From assembly GCF_023923225.1 (NCBI RefSeq), contig NZ_CP099489.1, positions 4,154,001 through 4,218,000 on the forward strand: a stretch of DNA of 64,000 nt, given 5' to 3'. The notes under the pieces were generated by a model. That model saw only the letters and a program-made list of their open reading frames with translations. It did no database searches and was not told the origin of the DNA. Both the position numbers and the translations under genes were made by a program. Source of the DNA: Ornithinimicrobium faecis. GTDB lineage: Bacteria > Actinomycetota > Actinomycetes > Actinomycetales > Dermatophilaceae. Shown here piece by piece: positions 1 to 7,939 of the stretch (positions are counted from its first letter, which is position 1; each line of letters begins with the position of its first letter).

Positions 1-675
1 CCCTACACCGAGGCCCCCGCGACGGATGACGGTTCCGGCGTCTCCGGTGGTGCGGTTGCCGCTGGCGCCGGCGCTGCTGCCGCCGGGGCCGGGGCAACGG
101 CCTGGGCCACCTCGCGCGATGACGACGCGGCACAGACCGCCGAGGGTGCTCCTGCCGGAGACACCAACTGGGGCCAGGGCGAGCCGGTGCAGACCTCGGC
201 AGACTTCGGGGCCGACGAGAGCGGCGCTGCGGCCACCGAGGCTGGCTATGCCGAGCCCCGCACGGACGCCGTGTATGCGGAGACCACGGACACGACCTAC
301 GCCGAGGAGCCCGTCGTCGACACTGGCGCGCCCCCCGCTGGGACGACCTACGGCCAGGACGCCCCGGCCTCCGGTGCCGCCCCGGAGGCTTCGCCAGGTG
401 CCACTGCGGACACCGGCGACTACGGCTATGACGAGGCCCGGGCCGGCGCCGCCGCTGGCAGCTATGCCCAGGGCCCGTTCGGCACCGGATCGGCCGAGCC
501 TGGTGAGGACGGCTCCGGCCCGACCGGGTGGTCCATCAAGGGCAATGCGGGATCGATGCTCTTCCACACGCCCGAGTCACCCTCCTACGAGGCAGCTCGC
601 GCCGAGGTGTGGTTCGAGACCGAGGAGGCAGCCAAGGCCGCTGGCTTCGCACACTGGGACCGCAAGCAACGCTGA
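1..675 (+). CDS. C-terminal part of an Ala/Gly-rich protein with a conserved SIKGN...AEVWF...AAGF C-terminal domain
   Basis: The frame is open from the first base of the window, so the start lies upstream. About 170 residues are low complexity, rich in Ala, Gly, Thr, Asp, Glu and Tyr, with TTYAEE/TTYGQD-like segments. The last 50 residues form a compact domain containing WSIKGNAGSMLFHTPESP, then AEVWFETEEAAKAAGFAHWD. I recognise this as a small C-terminal domain recurring in actinobacterial proteins behind disordered linkers. Its function is not known to me. A strong terminator follows within 11 bases of the stop. No signal peptide or membrane segment can be judged because the N terminus is missing. 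Confidence 0.7.
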   Translation, partial: PYTEAPATDDGSGVSGGAVAAGAGAAAAGAGATAWATSRDDDAAQTAEGAPAGDTNWGQGEPVQTSADFGADESGAAATEAGYAEPRTDAVYAETTDTTYAEEPVVDTGAPPAGTTYGQDAPASGAAPEASPGATADTGDYGYDEARAGAAAGSYAQGPFGTGSAEPGEDGSGPTGWSIKGNAGSMLFHTPESPSYEAARAEVWFETEEAAKAAGFAHWDRKQR

Positions 676-685
676 TCAGGCATCG

Positions 686-729
686 CAGAACTGTGCCCCC
701 GGCTCTGTTGAGCCGGGGGCACAGTTCTG
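686..729. terminator. Strong hairpin terminator
   Basis: A perfect 20-bp inverted repeat, cagaactgtgcccccggctc and its complement, encloses a 4-base loop (tgtt). It lies 10 bases after the stop of the upstream gene. Being symmetrical, it could act for either strand. Confidence 0.85.
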
Positions 730-753
730 TCCAGATGCAGACACCATCCGGCA

Positions 754-851
754 ACGTGACATTGGTGCGCCGCACGACACCAATGGGTCGACTGGTGCAC
801 CTCACGACACCAATGGGTCGGCTGGTGCGCCTCACGACACCAATGTCACGT
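754..851. repeat. Intergenic repeat cluster, family A copy 1
   Basis: The cluster opens with acgtgacattggtg and closes with the inverse caccaatgtcacgt. Between them, units of roughly 29 bp built on caccaatgggtcg and ctggtgc(a/g)cctcacga repeat. CACCA/TGGTG arms could form small hairpins. A related copy lies at 23108-23175. It sits between the convergent first gene and pyrE. Confidence 0.8.
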
Positions 852-877
852 CCCCCTGGACAGACCCGACACCGCGC

Positions 878-1423
878 TCAGCTGAGCCCGAGGTCACCCA
901 TCGAGTAGGCCGCGCGATAGTCCAGACCCTGCTCGCGGACCTTCTCCTCCGCACCGCTGGCCCGGTCGGCGATGACAGCCACGGCGACCACCTCGGCGCC
1001 GGCCTCGCGGCAGGCCTCGACAGCCGTCAGCGGCGATCCGCCGGTCGTGGAGGTGTCCTCGACGACCAGCACGCGACGGCCCACGATCGAGGGTCCCTCG
1101 ACGCGCTGCTGCAGGCCGTGGGCCTTCTCGGCCTTGCGCACCACGAAGGCGTCCAGCCGCCCACCGGAGGCGGCCCGGGCGTGCAGCATGGCGGTCGCCA
1201 CGGGGTCTGCACCCATCGTCAGGCCGCCCACGGCGTCAAACTCCAGGTCTGCCACGAGGTCGTTCATCACCTGGCCGACGAGCGGCGCGGCCTGCCCGTC
1301 GAGCGTGATCCGGCGCAGGTCGACGTAGTAGTCGGCCTCCTTGCCAGAGCTCAGGGTCACTTTGCCGTGCACGATGGCCTGGGTGCGGATCAGGTCGAGG
1401 AGGGTGGCGCGCGAGTCAGTCAC
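878..1423 (-). CDS. pyrE: Orotate phosphoribosyltransferase
   Basis: Transfers the phosphoribosyl group of PRPP to orotate, giving OMP in pyrimidine synthesis, in the cytoplasm. The 181-residue product has the PRPP-binding motif VLVVEDTSTTGGS at about residue 115 and the lysine-containing VVRKAEKAHG loop. The early residues LIRTQAIVHGKVTLSSGKEA fit the family. I chose the GTG at 1423 because longer frames add non-homologous Ser/Arg-rich sequence and would overlap the divergent SDR gene. The length is normal for bacterial PyrE. Confidence 0.93.
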   Translation of the reverse strand: MTDSRATLLDLIRTQAIVHGKVTLSSGKEADYYVDLRRITLDGQAAPLVGQVMNDLVADLEFDAVGGLTMGADPVATAMLHARAASGGRLDAFVVRKAEKAHGLQQRVEGPSIVGRRVLVVEDTSTTGGSPLTAVEACREAGAEVVAVAVIADRASGAEEKVREQGLDYRAAYSMGDLGLS

Positions 1424-1469
1424 GACATCGCACCCTACCGGCGGCGCGTGCTCACCTAGGGTGACCCTC

Positions 1470-2258
1470 ATGGGAACTGCACTCGTCACCGGCGCCTCCG
1501 CCGGGCTCGGCCGCGCCTTCGCCGTTGAGCTCGCCAGCCGCGGCCACGACCTGGTCCTGGTCGCCCGGGACCACACGCGCCTGGAGGAGCTGGCTGAGGA
1601 GCTGCAGACGACGTATGCCGTCAGCACCGAGACCCTGTCAGCTGACCTGGCCGATCGGGACCAGGCCGAGCAGGTCGCCGACCGGTTGCGTGATGCCTCC
1701 CGTCCCGTCGACCTGTTGATCAACAACGCCGGGTTCGGCCTCCGGGGAAGCTTTACCAAGGGGGACCTGGCCGATGAGGAGCGGGCCCTGGACGTGATGG
1801 TGCGCGCTGTGCTCGTGCTCAGTCACGCGGCGGCCGGGGCGATGCGCGCCCGGGGCCGCGGCGGCATCCTCAATGTCTCCTCGGTGGCAGGCTTTGCGGT
1901 GATGGGCAGCTATTCGGCGATCAAGTCCTGGGTCACCGTCTTCACGGAGGCGCTGTCGGTCGAGCTGGCCGGCACGGGGGTCCAGGCCACCGCAGTCTGC
2001 CCGGGATTCGTGCACACCGAGTTCCACGACCGGGCGCGGATGAACATGTCGGCCCTCCCCGATGCGCTGTGGCTCGATGTCGACCAGGTGGTCACCGGGG
2101 CACTGCGCGACCTCGATGCCGGCCGCACCGTCTCGGTGCCGTCGGCCACCTACAAGGCCGTCACCGCCGGCATCCGGTTGGCCCCGCGCGCCCTGGTGCG
2201 GGGGATCTCCAGCAGCCTGGCCCAACGCCGTCGCACTGCTGGCCGACCGTCTGCCTAG
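1470..2258 (+). CDS. Short-chain dehydrogenase/reductase (SDR)
   Basis: A 262-residue classical SDR. It has the N-terminal nucleotide-binding TGASAGLGRA, the NNAG motif near residue 90, the catalytic Ser in NVSSVAGF, and the YSAIK catalytic Tyr-Lys pair. These families use NAD(P)H to reduce or oxidise small alcohols and ketones; the substrate cannot be told. The ATG at 1470 is preceded by AGGGTGA at good spacing; an in-frame GTG at 1461 is the alternative. It diverges from pyrE with about 46 bases between starts. A small gene and exonuclease III follow on the same strand. Confidence 0.9.
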   Translation: MGTALVTGASAGLGRAFAVELASRGHDLVLVARDHTRLEELAEELQTTYAVSTETLSADLADRDQAEQVADRLRDASRPVDLLINNAGFGLRGSFTKGDLADEERALDVMVRAVLVLSHAAAGAMRARGRGGILNVSSVAGFAVMGSYSAIKSWVTVFTEALSVELAGTGVQATAVCPGFVHTEFHDRARMNMSALPDALWLDVDQVVTGALRDLDAGRTVSVPSATYKAVTAGIRLAPRALVRGISSSLAQRRRTAGRPSA

Positions 2259-2267
2259 GGTGGAGGC

Positions 2268-2426
2268 ATGGTTGCTCCCTCCACCGCCCAGCTCCTCTCC
2301 GCCCTGCTCGAGGCCCGCGGCTGGAGTGCCTTCCACATCGACGCGCGGGGGCGGGTCCTGGCGGGACACGACGAGCTGGACCCCGCGGCCATCAGCTTCC
2401 TGCACACGCACCTGGCGAGGGGCTGA
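2268..2426 (+). CDS. Small hypothetical protein (52 aa)
   Basis: An ATG frame with a GGAGG-type ribosome site immediately upstream (gtggaggcatg) fills the gap between the SDR gene and xth, ending 2 bases before the xth GTG. The product (start MVAPSTAQLLSALLEARGWS) has no signal peptide, membrane segment or recognisable motif. Support comes from its ribosome site and tight packing with both neighbours, which suggest co-transcription. Confidence 0.5.
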   Translation: MVAPSTAQLLSALLEARGWSAFHIDARGRVLAGHDELDPAAISFLHTHLARG

Positions 2427-2428
2427 AC

Positions 2429-3220
2429 GTGCGCATCGCCACCTGGAACGTCAACAGCATCCGCGCCCGCGTCGACCGGGTCATCGCCTTCCTCGAGCGG
2501 CACGACGTCGACGTGCTCGCGATCCAGGAGACCAAGTGTCGGGACGACCAGTTCCCGCACCTGCCCTTTGAGGCCGCAGGTTATGAGGTCGCCCATGTCG
2601 GGCTGAACCAGTGGAACGGCGTGGCCATCGCCTCGCGTGTCGGCCTGCAGGACACCGAGATCGGCTTCGACGGCATGCCCGGCTGGGGCGATCCCGTCGG
2701 GGCAGAGGCCCGAGCGATCTCCGCAGTGGTCGGCGGGGTGCGCGTCGCCTCGCTCTATGTGCCCAACGGCCGGTCCCTGGACGACCCGCACATGGCCTAC
2801 AAGTTGGACTGGCTGGGGCGACTCGCGGAGTATGCCGGGGGCCGGCTGTCCACAGCCCCCGACGAGCCGGTGGTCCTGATGGGCGACTGGAACATCGCTC
2901 CCGAGGACGAGGACGTCTGGTCAATGGCGTTCTACGAGAACAAGACCCACGTCTCCGAGCCGGAGCGAGCGGCCTTCCGGGCCGTCCTGGACGCCGGCTT
3001 CAGCGACGTCACCCGAGCCCACACACCGGGACCAGGCACCTACACCTACTGGGACTACACCCGGCTGAGCTTCCCCAAACGGCAGGGCATGCGCATCGAC
3101 TTCGCGCTCGGTTCGCCGACGTTCGCTGCCCGCGTGACCGACGCGTTCATCGACCGCGACGAGCGCAAGGGCAAGGGCGCCTCCGACCACGCCCCAGTCA
3201 TCGTGGACCTCGCTGACTGA
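2429..3220 (+). CDS. xth: Exodeoxyribonuclease III / AP endonuclease
   Basis: Base-excision repair enzyme that cuts at abasic sites and removes 3' blocks. The 263-residue protein shows the exonuclease/endonuclease/phosphatase motifs in order: RIATWNVNSIRARV, IQETKC (metal-binding Glu), VPNGRS, GDWNIAPEDEDVW, YTYWDY, RIDFALGSP and the terminal SDHAPV with the catalytic His. The GTG at 2429 puts the start exactly at the family N terminus. It begins 2 bases after the small upstream gene. Confidence 0.94.
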   Translation: MRIATWNVNSIRARVDRVIAFLERHDVDVLAIQETKCRDDQFPHLPFEAAGYEVAHVGLNQWNGVAIASRVGLQDTEIGFDGMPGWGDPVGAEARAISAVVGGVRVASLYVPNGRSLDDPHMAYKLDWLGRLAEYAGGRLSTAPDEPVVLMGDWNIAPEDEDVWSMAFYENKTHVSEPERAAFRAVLDAGFSDVTRAHTPGPGTYTYWDYTRLSFPKRQGMRIDFALGSPTFAARVTDAFIDRDERKGKGASDHAPVIVDLAD

Positions 3221-3452
3221 GCGGTCTGCGGGCGACAGTCCTGCGGGCGACACGGGGTCAAAGTGACCCCGGGGTAACCGCCTGCGGGCCCCTTGCTAGG
3301 GTGTCCGTTCCTGCTGGTGGCGGGACCGCGACCCAGGGGTGGTCGCCGACAGATCCTGTGTCTGACAAACCTTTCGGGACAGCAGTGCCGCGTCCGAGAG
3401 CGCCTCTTGCTGCCAAGGACGCCCGTGACCGCCCACGTTGGGAGACTGACTC

Positions 3453-4688
3453 ATGCCTGTCCGCCGCACACACCGCATCGCCGCCCTCGGCCTGTCCGCA
3501 AGCCTGCTGTTGGCCGGCTGCGGGGGATCTGACGAGGAGGCAGTCATCGAGGACGCGGCTGCCGAAATCGACGAGCAGCTGGACGAGTCCGCCGAGGAGA
3601 GCAGCGCGGACGTTGAGCCCGAGGCCGAGGCGGCCTCCGACGACACGGAGGACAGCGCGGGCCACACTGAGGAGGCCGACGAGATCCAGCAGCTGCCCAG
3701 CGGGGCGGCCAGCAAGGTGGGGTCGGTGCCGGACGTGCCCTGGACCGAGATTGAGGAGTCGCCTGAGACGGTCCTGGAGGCGCCCGGGGTCCGGCTGCGC
3801 GTGACCCAGACCGCTCAGGTCGACGAGCTCTCCGCCGAGATCGCCGCGGAGGTCGCCATGGCCTACGGGCAGCGGCCAGCCCGCCCAGCCGACGGCGAGA
3901 CATTCCTGATCGCCACGCTCACCATCGAGGACGCCGGCTGGGCCCATGCCGAGGCCGAGAGCGAGGGCGAGTTCCGGGTCGCCGGCAACCCCGTGCCCAA
4001 CACCGTGCTCAGGGGCGGGTCCGGGGAGCGTCAGCAGACGACCTATGTCGTGTCCGTGCCAGAAGGGGCCTCCCCGGAGGACGCAGTCGCCGAGCTCGTC
4101 ACCGACGACGTGGTGCAACAGATCAGCCTGATCGACGGCACACGGGTCAACTCCGATGTGGAGCACATCTACCAGGCCGGCACTGAGGTCACCGTCGATG
4201 GCGAGGGCTACAGCCAGGTCTTCGACTCCTGGGCCTCCGGGACGCATGAGATCAACGGTCAGGTCACCGGCGCAGTGATCAGCCCCTACGTCGAGGGGTG
4301 GGCCCGACCCGGTCAGGTCTTCCTCGGCGTGGACATCGACGCCCGCGACGACACCGGCGTCGACGACGACATCACGACCATCCAGCTCGAACTGGCCGAC
4401 GGCAGCACTCTCACCCCGGAGAATGACTTCTCCAGCCTGATAAACCGGTTCGACGAGACCGCCTGGTTCCAGGTCCCGGCAGACTCCGAGCAGATCACGC
4501 TGCACCTCAACCCCATGGGCAAGGCCGGCACGAAGGAGATCGACTTCGAGTCGCCGATCGAGGTCACTCTCACGATCGAGGGCGGGCCCACGGACGGGGC
4601 GGACTCCGGCGACCAGGTCACGGCGACCGAGGGCCCGGGCACCACGGACGAGACCACCGCGACGCAGGAGCCCGGCTCCACCGACTGA
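3453..4688 (+). CDS. Secreted lipoprotein of unknown function
   Basis: A 411-residue protein with an Arg-rich N terminus, a hydrophobic core and a lipobox (LLLAGC, Cys at residue 22), so it should be a membrane-anchored surface lipoprotein. Residues 25-80 are very acidic (Glu/Asp/Ala/Ser linker). The rest is probably two beta-rich domains, e.g. around VRLRVTQTAQVDE and QVFLGVDIDARDDTGVDD. The tail is Thr/Glu/Gly/Asp rich. I do not recognise the family. The 230-base gap upstream contains a short direct repeat (ctgcgggcgacag/cac) and no gene. Confidence 0.8.
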   Translation: MPVRRTHRIAALGLSASLLLAGCGGSDEEAVIEDAAAEIDEQLDESAEESSADVEPEAEAASDDTEDSAGHTEEADEIQQLPSGAASKVGSVPDVPWTEIEESPETVLEAPGVRLRVTQTAQVDELSAEIAAEVAMAYGQRPARPADGETFLIATLTIEDAGWAHAEAESEGEFRVAGNPVPNTVLRGGSGERQQTTYVVSVPEGASPEDAVAELVTDDVVQQISLIDGTRVNSDVEHIYQAGTEVTVDGEGYSQVFDSWASGTHEINGQVTGAVISPYVEGWARPGQVFLGVDIDARDDTGVDDDITTIQLELADGSTLTPENDFSSLINRFDETAWFQVPADSEQITLHLNPMGKAGTKEIDFESPIEVTLTIEGGPTDGADSGDQVTATEGPGTTDETTATQEPGSTD

Positions 4689-4707
4689 GGGCGGAGGCCT
4701 CACGCCG

Positions 4708-5760
4708 TCAGGCCAGCGCCGCGTCCAGCCGCGCCAGCAGGGTGTCGGCACGCTCGGCATACTCTGGGTCGGCCCCCTGCTCGGCCCGGCGGCGGAAGTG
4801 CAGGGCGAGGAAGAACACCTCGTTGACCAGCCAGCACCTGCCGCGGGCGGCCAACGAGGCAGGTTCACCCTGCCCGCCGGCGGCGACATAGGCGTGCAGA
4901 TAGCGCTCGATCCGCTCGGGACCGAGCCGCAGATACCACGGGTCGAGCCACACGTCGCCGCCGATAAACGCCAGGTCGCGCGCCGGATCGCCGATGCTCG
5001 ACCACTCCCAGTCGACATAGCGGGGTTGCCCACCAGCGACCAGGATGTTGGGCAGCGCCGCATCACCGTGGGTGAGGGCGAAGCGCTCCAGGCGCTCGAA
5101 CTGCGGCTCGGTCGCGGCAAAGAGCGCGCGCACCCGCGGCCACAGCGCTGCGACGTCCGCAGCGGTCGCCAGCCCGGGGTGCTGGTCGCTCCACCACTGC
5201 ATGCTGGCCTCACCCGTGTCCACCATGCTCAGTCGTGGCTCCAGCCGATCCGTGGCGGTCACGTCGCCCCAGCCGTCATAGGCCCGCTCGTGCAAGCGCA
5301 CCAACTGGGCTGCGTGGGTGGCGAGGAGGTCATCGGTCCAGCCGGCGGCCGGGCGTGGGTGGCCGGGGACGTGCTCGACGACCATGTATGCCGTGTCGCT
5401 GGTCTGACTGCCCAGCTCGGCCCCGAGGGGGTCGGCCACGGTGGCCAGGTGGATCGGCCGCGGGCCGATCCCCTCGGGAGCCGCGACCAGGGCCGCGAAC
5501 TCCTCGGACATGGGGCGCGGCAGCGCGTCGACACTGTGCGGGACGCGCACGACCACCGCGCGCGGCCCCTGGGGAGCACGCAGGTCGGCGAACTCGCGGG
5601 ACAGCACCAGCCACGCGGCATACGACTCCCCCGTGCCGATCAGGGTGGCGGCGGGCGAGGGGTCCGTCGGGACGCCGCGCCCGTCGTCGAGCCACTGCGG
5701 GTGGGCGGCAACCAGTGCCGCGACCGACTCGGCCGTCGTCAGCGCGCTCTGCTCACTCAC
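4708..5760 (-). CDS. Aminoglycoside phosphotransferase-family kinase
   Basis: A 350-residue protein-kinase-like (APH/choline kinase fold) enzyme. The catalytic loop is HGDAALPNIL (His-x-Asp...Asn, about residue 230) and the metal site is YVDWEWSSIGDPARDLA. The VVRVPHS segment is the probable ATP-binding Lys/Arg strand. Family members phosphorylate small molecules such as antibiotics, choline, sugars or amino acids; the substrate cannot be assigned. The GTG start overlaps the stop of the upstream HhH-GPD gene by 4 bases (GTGA), indicating translational coupling. Confidence 0.88.
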   Translation of the reverse strand: MSEQSALTTAESVAALVAAHPQWLDDGRGVPTDPSPAATLIGTGESYAAWLVLSREFADLRAPQGPRAVVVRVPHSVDALPRPMSEEFAALVAAPEGIGPRPIHLATVADPLGAELGSQTSDTAYMVVEHVPGHPRPAAGWTDDLLATHAAQLVRLHERAYDGWGDVTATDRLEPRLSMVDTGEASMQWWSDQHPGLATAADVAALWPRVRALFAATEPQFERLERFALTHGDAALPNILVAGGQPRYVDWEWSSIGDPARDLAFIGGDVWLDPWYLRLGPERIERYLHAYVAAGGQGEPASLAARGRCWLVNEVFFLALHFRRRAEQGADPEYAERADTLLARLDAALA

Positions 5761-6344
5761 TGTTGCTTCGCGGCCTTGGCCGCTGCCTTCTTCTCCTTCT
5801 TATAGGCGCGCACCTGGGTCATGCTGTCGGCATCCACGACGTCAGCGATGGACATGTGCACGCCCTCTGCGCCATAGTCGCCGGCGGCCTCGCGCCAGCC
5901 CGGCGTGGACAGGCCGCGCTGCTTGCCCAGCAGCGCCAGGAAGATCCGGGCCTTCTGGTCGCCGAAGCCCGGCAGTGCCTTGAGGCGCTTGAGGATCTCG
6001 GCGCCGTCGGGGTGACCGACCGCCCAGATCGAGCCGGTGTCCCCGTGATAGTCGTGCACGATGGCCGAGGCCAGGTCGTGCACACGCTGTCCCATCGACT
6101 TGGGGAAGCGGTGAACGGCCGGCGGTGTCGCACAGACCGCGATGAACTGGTCGGGGTCCATGGCGGCGATCTGCTCGGCGTCGCAGGCACCGAGGCGTTC
6201 CTCGATCTTGCGCGGACCGGCAAACGCCACCTCCATCGGGATCTGCTGGTCCAGAAGCATGCCGGTCAGCAGCGCGAAGGGGTTCTCGGACAACAAGCGG
6301 TCCGCCTCAGGGTCTCCGACGAGGTGCAATTCACGACGACTCAT
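5757..6344 (-). CDS. HhH-GPD-type base-excision repair protein
   Basis: A 195-residue helix-hairpin-helix protein related to DNA glycosylases. The helix-hairpin-helix is LKRLKALPGFGDQKARIFLA (about residues 110-130), the GPD region follows, and the tail is Lys/Ala rich. It matches the actinobacterial family I know as an uncharacterised HhH-GPD protein. The start MSRRELHLVGDPEADRLL is supported by a second truncated copy at 15538-15645 beginning MSRELHLVGDPEADRLL. It is coupled to the kinase gene. Its first 100 bases are duplicated at the far end of the adjacent island, so its present 5' end may have arrived with that island. Confidence 0.85.
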   Translation of the reverse strand: MSRRELHLVGDPEADRLLSENPFALLTGMLLDQQIPMEVAFAGPRKIEERLGACDAEQIAAMDPDQFIAVCATPPAVHRFPKSMGQRVHDLASAIVHDYHGDTGSIWAVGHPDGAEILKRLKALPGFGDQKARIFLALLGKQRGLSTPGWREAAGDYGAEGVHMSIADVVDADSMTQVRAYKKEKKAAAKAAKQQ

Positions 6345-6360
6345 GCGTCGATCCTGCCAC
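6246..6360. repeat. Island-flanking direct repeat, copy 1 (5' end of HhH-GPD gene)
   Basis: This 115-bp stretch covers the first codons and immediate upstream bases of the HhH-GPD gene. It matches 15550-15661 in the same orientation with scattered substitutions and one 3-base difference. Similarity begins at ctggtccag and ends at gatcctgccac. The two copies bracket about 9.3 kb of accessory genes. Confidence 0.75.
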
Positions 6361-6433
6361 TGCGCGAGCACGAGGAGAAGGTGCGGGGGTGTCGGACCCG
6401 GTGTCCAGCCGAGGGGCGGCTGGGGCGCTAATT

Positions 6434-6547
6434 GCAGAGTATCCCCATGGAGCAATAGCAGTATCCCCATGGAGTGGACGCAGAGTATCCCCATGGAGCA
6501 ACAGCAGTATTCCTATGGAGCAAACGAAGGATCCCCATGGAGCAGCA
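6434..6547. repeat. Short tandem repeat cluster (about 22-24 bp x 5)
   Basis: Five imperfect units built on gcagtatccccatggagca, each containing the palindrome CCATGG. One unit reads tattcctatgg. The units abut without spacers. The function is unknown. The cluster lies just inside the left border of the island. Confidence 0.75.
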
Positions 6548-7090
6548 TGCGGACTACTTCGTAGACGGCTTCGCCACGGCCCTCCTCTCGCGACTGAAGT
6601 TACGGACCTTCTGCAGGCTGTCTGAATCAAGCCGTTCGGCTGTCGGCGACCGATCGGTACCATTGCGGACGTAGTCCCCTACGACCGCTTCCCAGCCTCC
6701 AGATCGAACATCAAGGTCGCTTCGCGAGCAGGCTGCAGATCTGACTCCTCTGCTCCCGAAGCCGGGGAGCTCCCGTACGCGACGGAACAGTTCCTTGCCG
6801 AGTCGAGATCACTCCAGGGACGAGAGAAATGCCGCCGTACGTAGCTTCCACGAAGGCCGACGGCGAGAGCTCTCAGCACCCATGGTCAGACCTCCTTTCA
6901 GAGGCCGCCCAAGCAGCGCCCGTTCTCGGGACCCCAAGCTACGGCCGGCAAGGCACCCTCAAGCCGAGCCTCAGGGCGTGCGCTGAGTCCTTGCCCCGGG
7001 AACCATTATGTCGAAGACGCGACCCACGCGTCTCTCCGTTGAGCTACAGCCGCGTTCTTTTCCCTTCACCAGGGCCGCTAGTGTTTCAGC
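6548..7090. other. Non-coding gap at island left end
   Basis: No convincing gene is seen in this 540-base stretch; the open frames have non-coding-like composition. The only structured element I find is a degenerate tRNA-like segment at about 6978-7053. The GC content drops visibly relative to the chromosome on the left. Confidence 0.5.
6978..7053 (-). other. tRNA-like sequence, probably a remnant
   Basis: Read on the minus strand, the 5' end gives GCGGCTG followed by TAGCTCAACGGAGAGA (acceptor and D-arm-like). Next is a 5-bp stem GACGC/GCGTC around a 7-base loop GTGGGTC, which would give anticodon GGG. The T-arm is not canonical, and the 3' acceptor strand (CAGCGC) pairs only with a bulge. 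It may be a decayed mobile-element tRNA or coincidence. Confidence 0.25.
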
Positions 7091-7939
7091 ATGGTGGGCG
7101 CTGGAGAGTCATCAACGACGCTGAAGCAGTTGCGAGCGCAGGCGAGACAGCTGCAGCAGTACCACACTCGCGCGGTGCAGTGGACCCTGATTACTAGTGT
7201 CGCCGCTGGGTTCATAGCGCTTATTCCCCACCGTGTGGCGACTGCGACTGCGGCGATCCTGCTTCTCATCTCAGTTATAGCAAGTGAACTAGACACGCGC
7301 CGGGGGTGGCGAGACAGGTGGTATGAGACACGCCGCGCGGCTGAGGCATGTAAGAGCGTGCTACTCATGCATCGACTATGGGTACCACCATACGACCAGG
7401 ACGACCGAGATGAGGTGCTCGCTCACAACCTCGGCCGATACAAATGCTCGAGGCCAACGGAGCAAGCTGAGCAAGTAGCAACGAGTGACCGCTGGCAGGA
7501 CCGACGTGATGCCTACGTCAAGGACCGAGTGGACGACCAGATCGACTACTACTCAACTCGTGCCATCGCTGGAGATCGCCGGCTGCGAACGTGGCAGAAG
7601 GTCAGTCGGAGCACATACGCCGTCGTGCTTGGCATCGCTGTGCTGCAGTTGTTCGGTGCGTGGGAGGGGGAAGCCGTTGGCCCATTCGTCGCAGTAGCAG
7701 CGTCCGCAAGTGCCTGGGCAACCGAGAAGAGGTGGGTTGAACACACACGCCTTTACGGAGCAACACTCACGCAGCTGCGAACCCTGAGAGAGTCTCTCGA
7801 ATCATGCCCGGACGCGGACGCGTTCAATCGGATCGTTCAGCAGGCTGAAAGCCTTCTATCGAGTGAGCACACTCACTGGCTTAGGTTGACGAAGCCACCC
7901 CTCGACCCGCAACACGAGAACAGGGAGCCGAAACAATGA
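7091..7939 (+). CDS. SLATT-type (DUF4231-like) membrane protein
   Basis: A 282-residue protein with two paired hydrophobic helix regions: about residues 35-60 (LITSVAAGFIALI and ATAAILLLISVIA) and 180-215 (YAVVLGIAVLQLF and GPFVAVAASASAWA). Basic/charged helices flank them, including YVKDRVDDQIDYYSTRA. This arrangement resembles SLATT/DUF4231 proteins, which are proposed membrane-pore effectors in nucleotide-signalled immunity. Its stop overlaps the start of the TIR-nuclease-methyltransferase gene by 4 bases (ATGA), so the two are translationally coupled. Base composition is lower in GC than the chromosome. The family call is from pattern, not a search. Confidence 0.7.
   Translation: MVGAGESSTTLKQLRAQARQLQQYHTRAVQWTLITSVAAGFIALIPHRVATATAAILLLISVIASELDTRRGWRDRWYETRRAAEACKSVLLMHRLWVPPYDQDDRDEVLAHNLGRYKCSRPTEQAEQVATSDRWQDRRDAYVKDRVDDQIDYYSTRAIAGDRRLRTWQKVSRSTYAVVLGIAVLQLFGAWEGEAVGPFVAVAASASAWATEKRWVEHTRLYGATLTQLRTLRESLESCPDADAFNRIVQQAESLLSSEHTHWLRLTKPPLDPQHENREPKQ

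Noticed and set aside
6434-6547. Possible CRISPR array (also considered for 754-851, 32284-32373 and 33939-34035)
   Set aside because: Units abut directly with no unique spacers of 30-40 bp, units are imperfect, and no cas genes are present.
6978-7053. Functional tRNA-Pro(GGG)
   Set aside because: The T-arm is not canonical and the acceptor stem needs a bulge, so it is listed only as a remnant.
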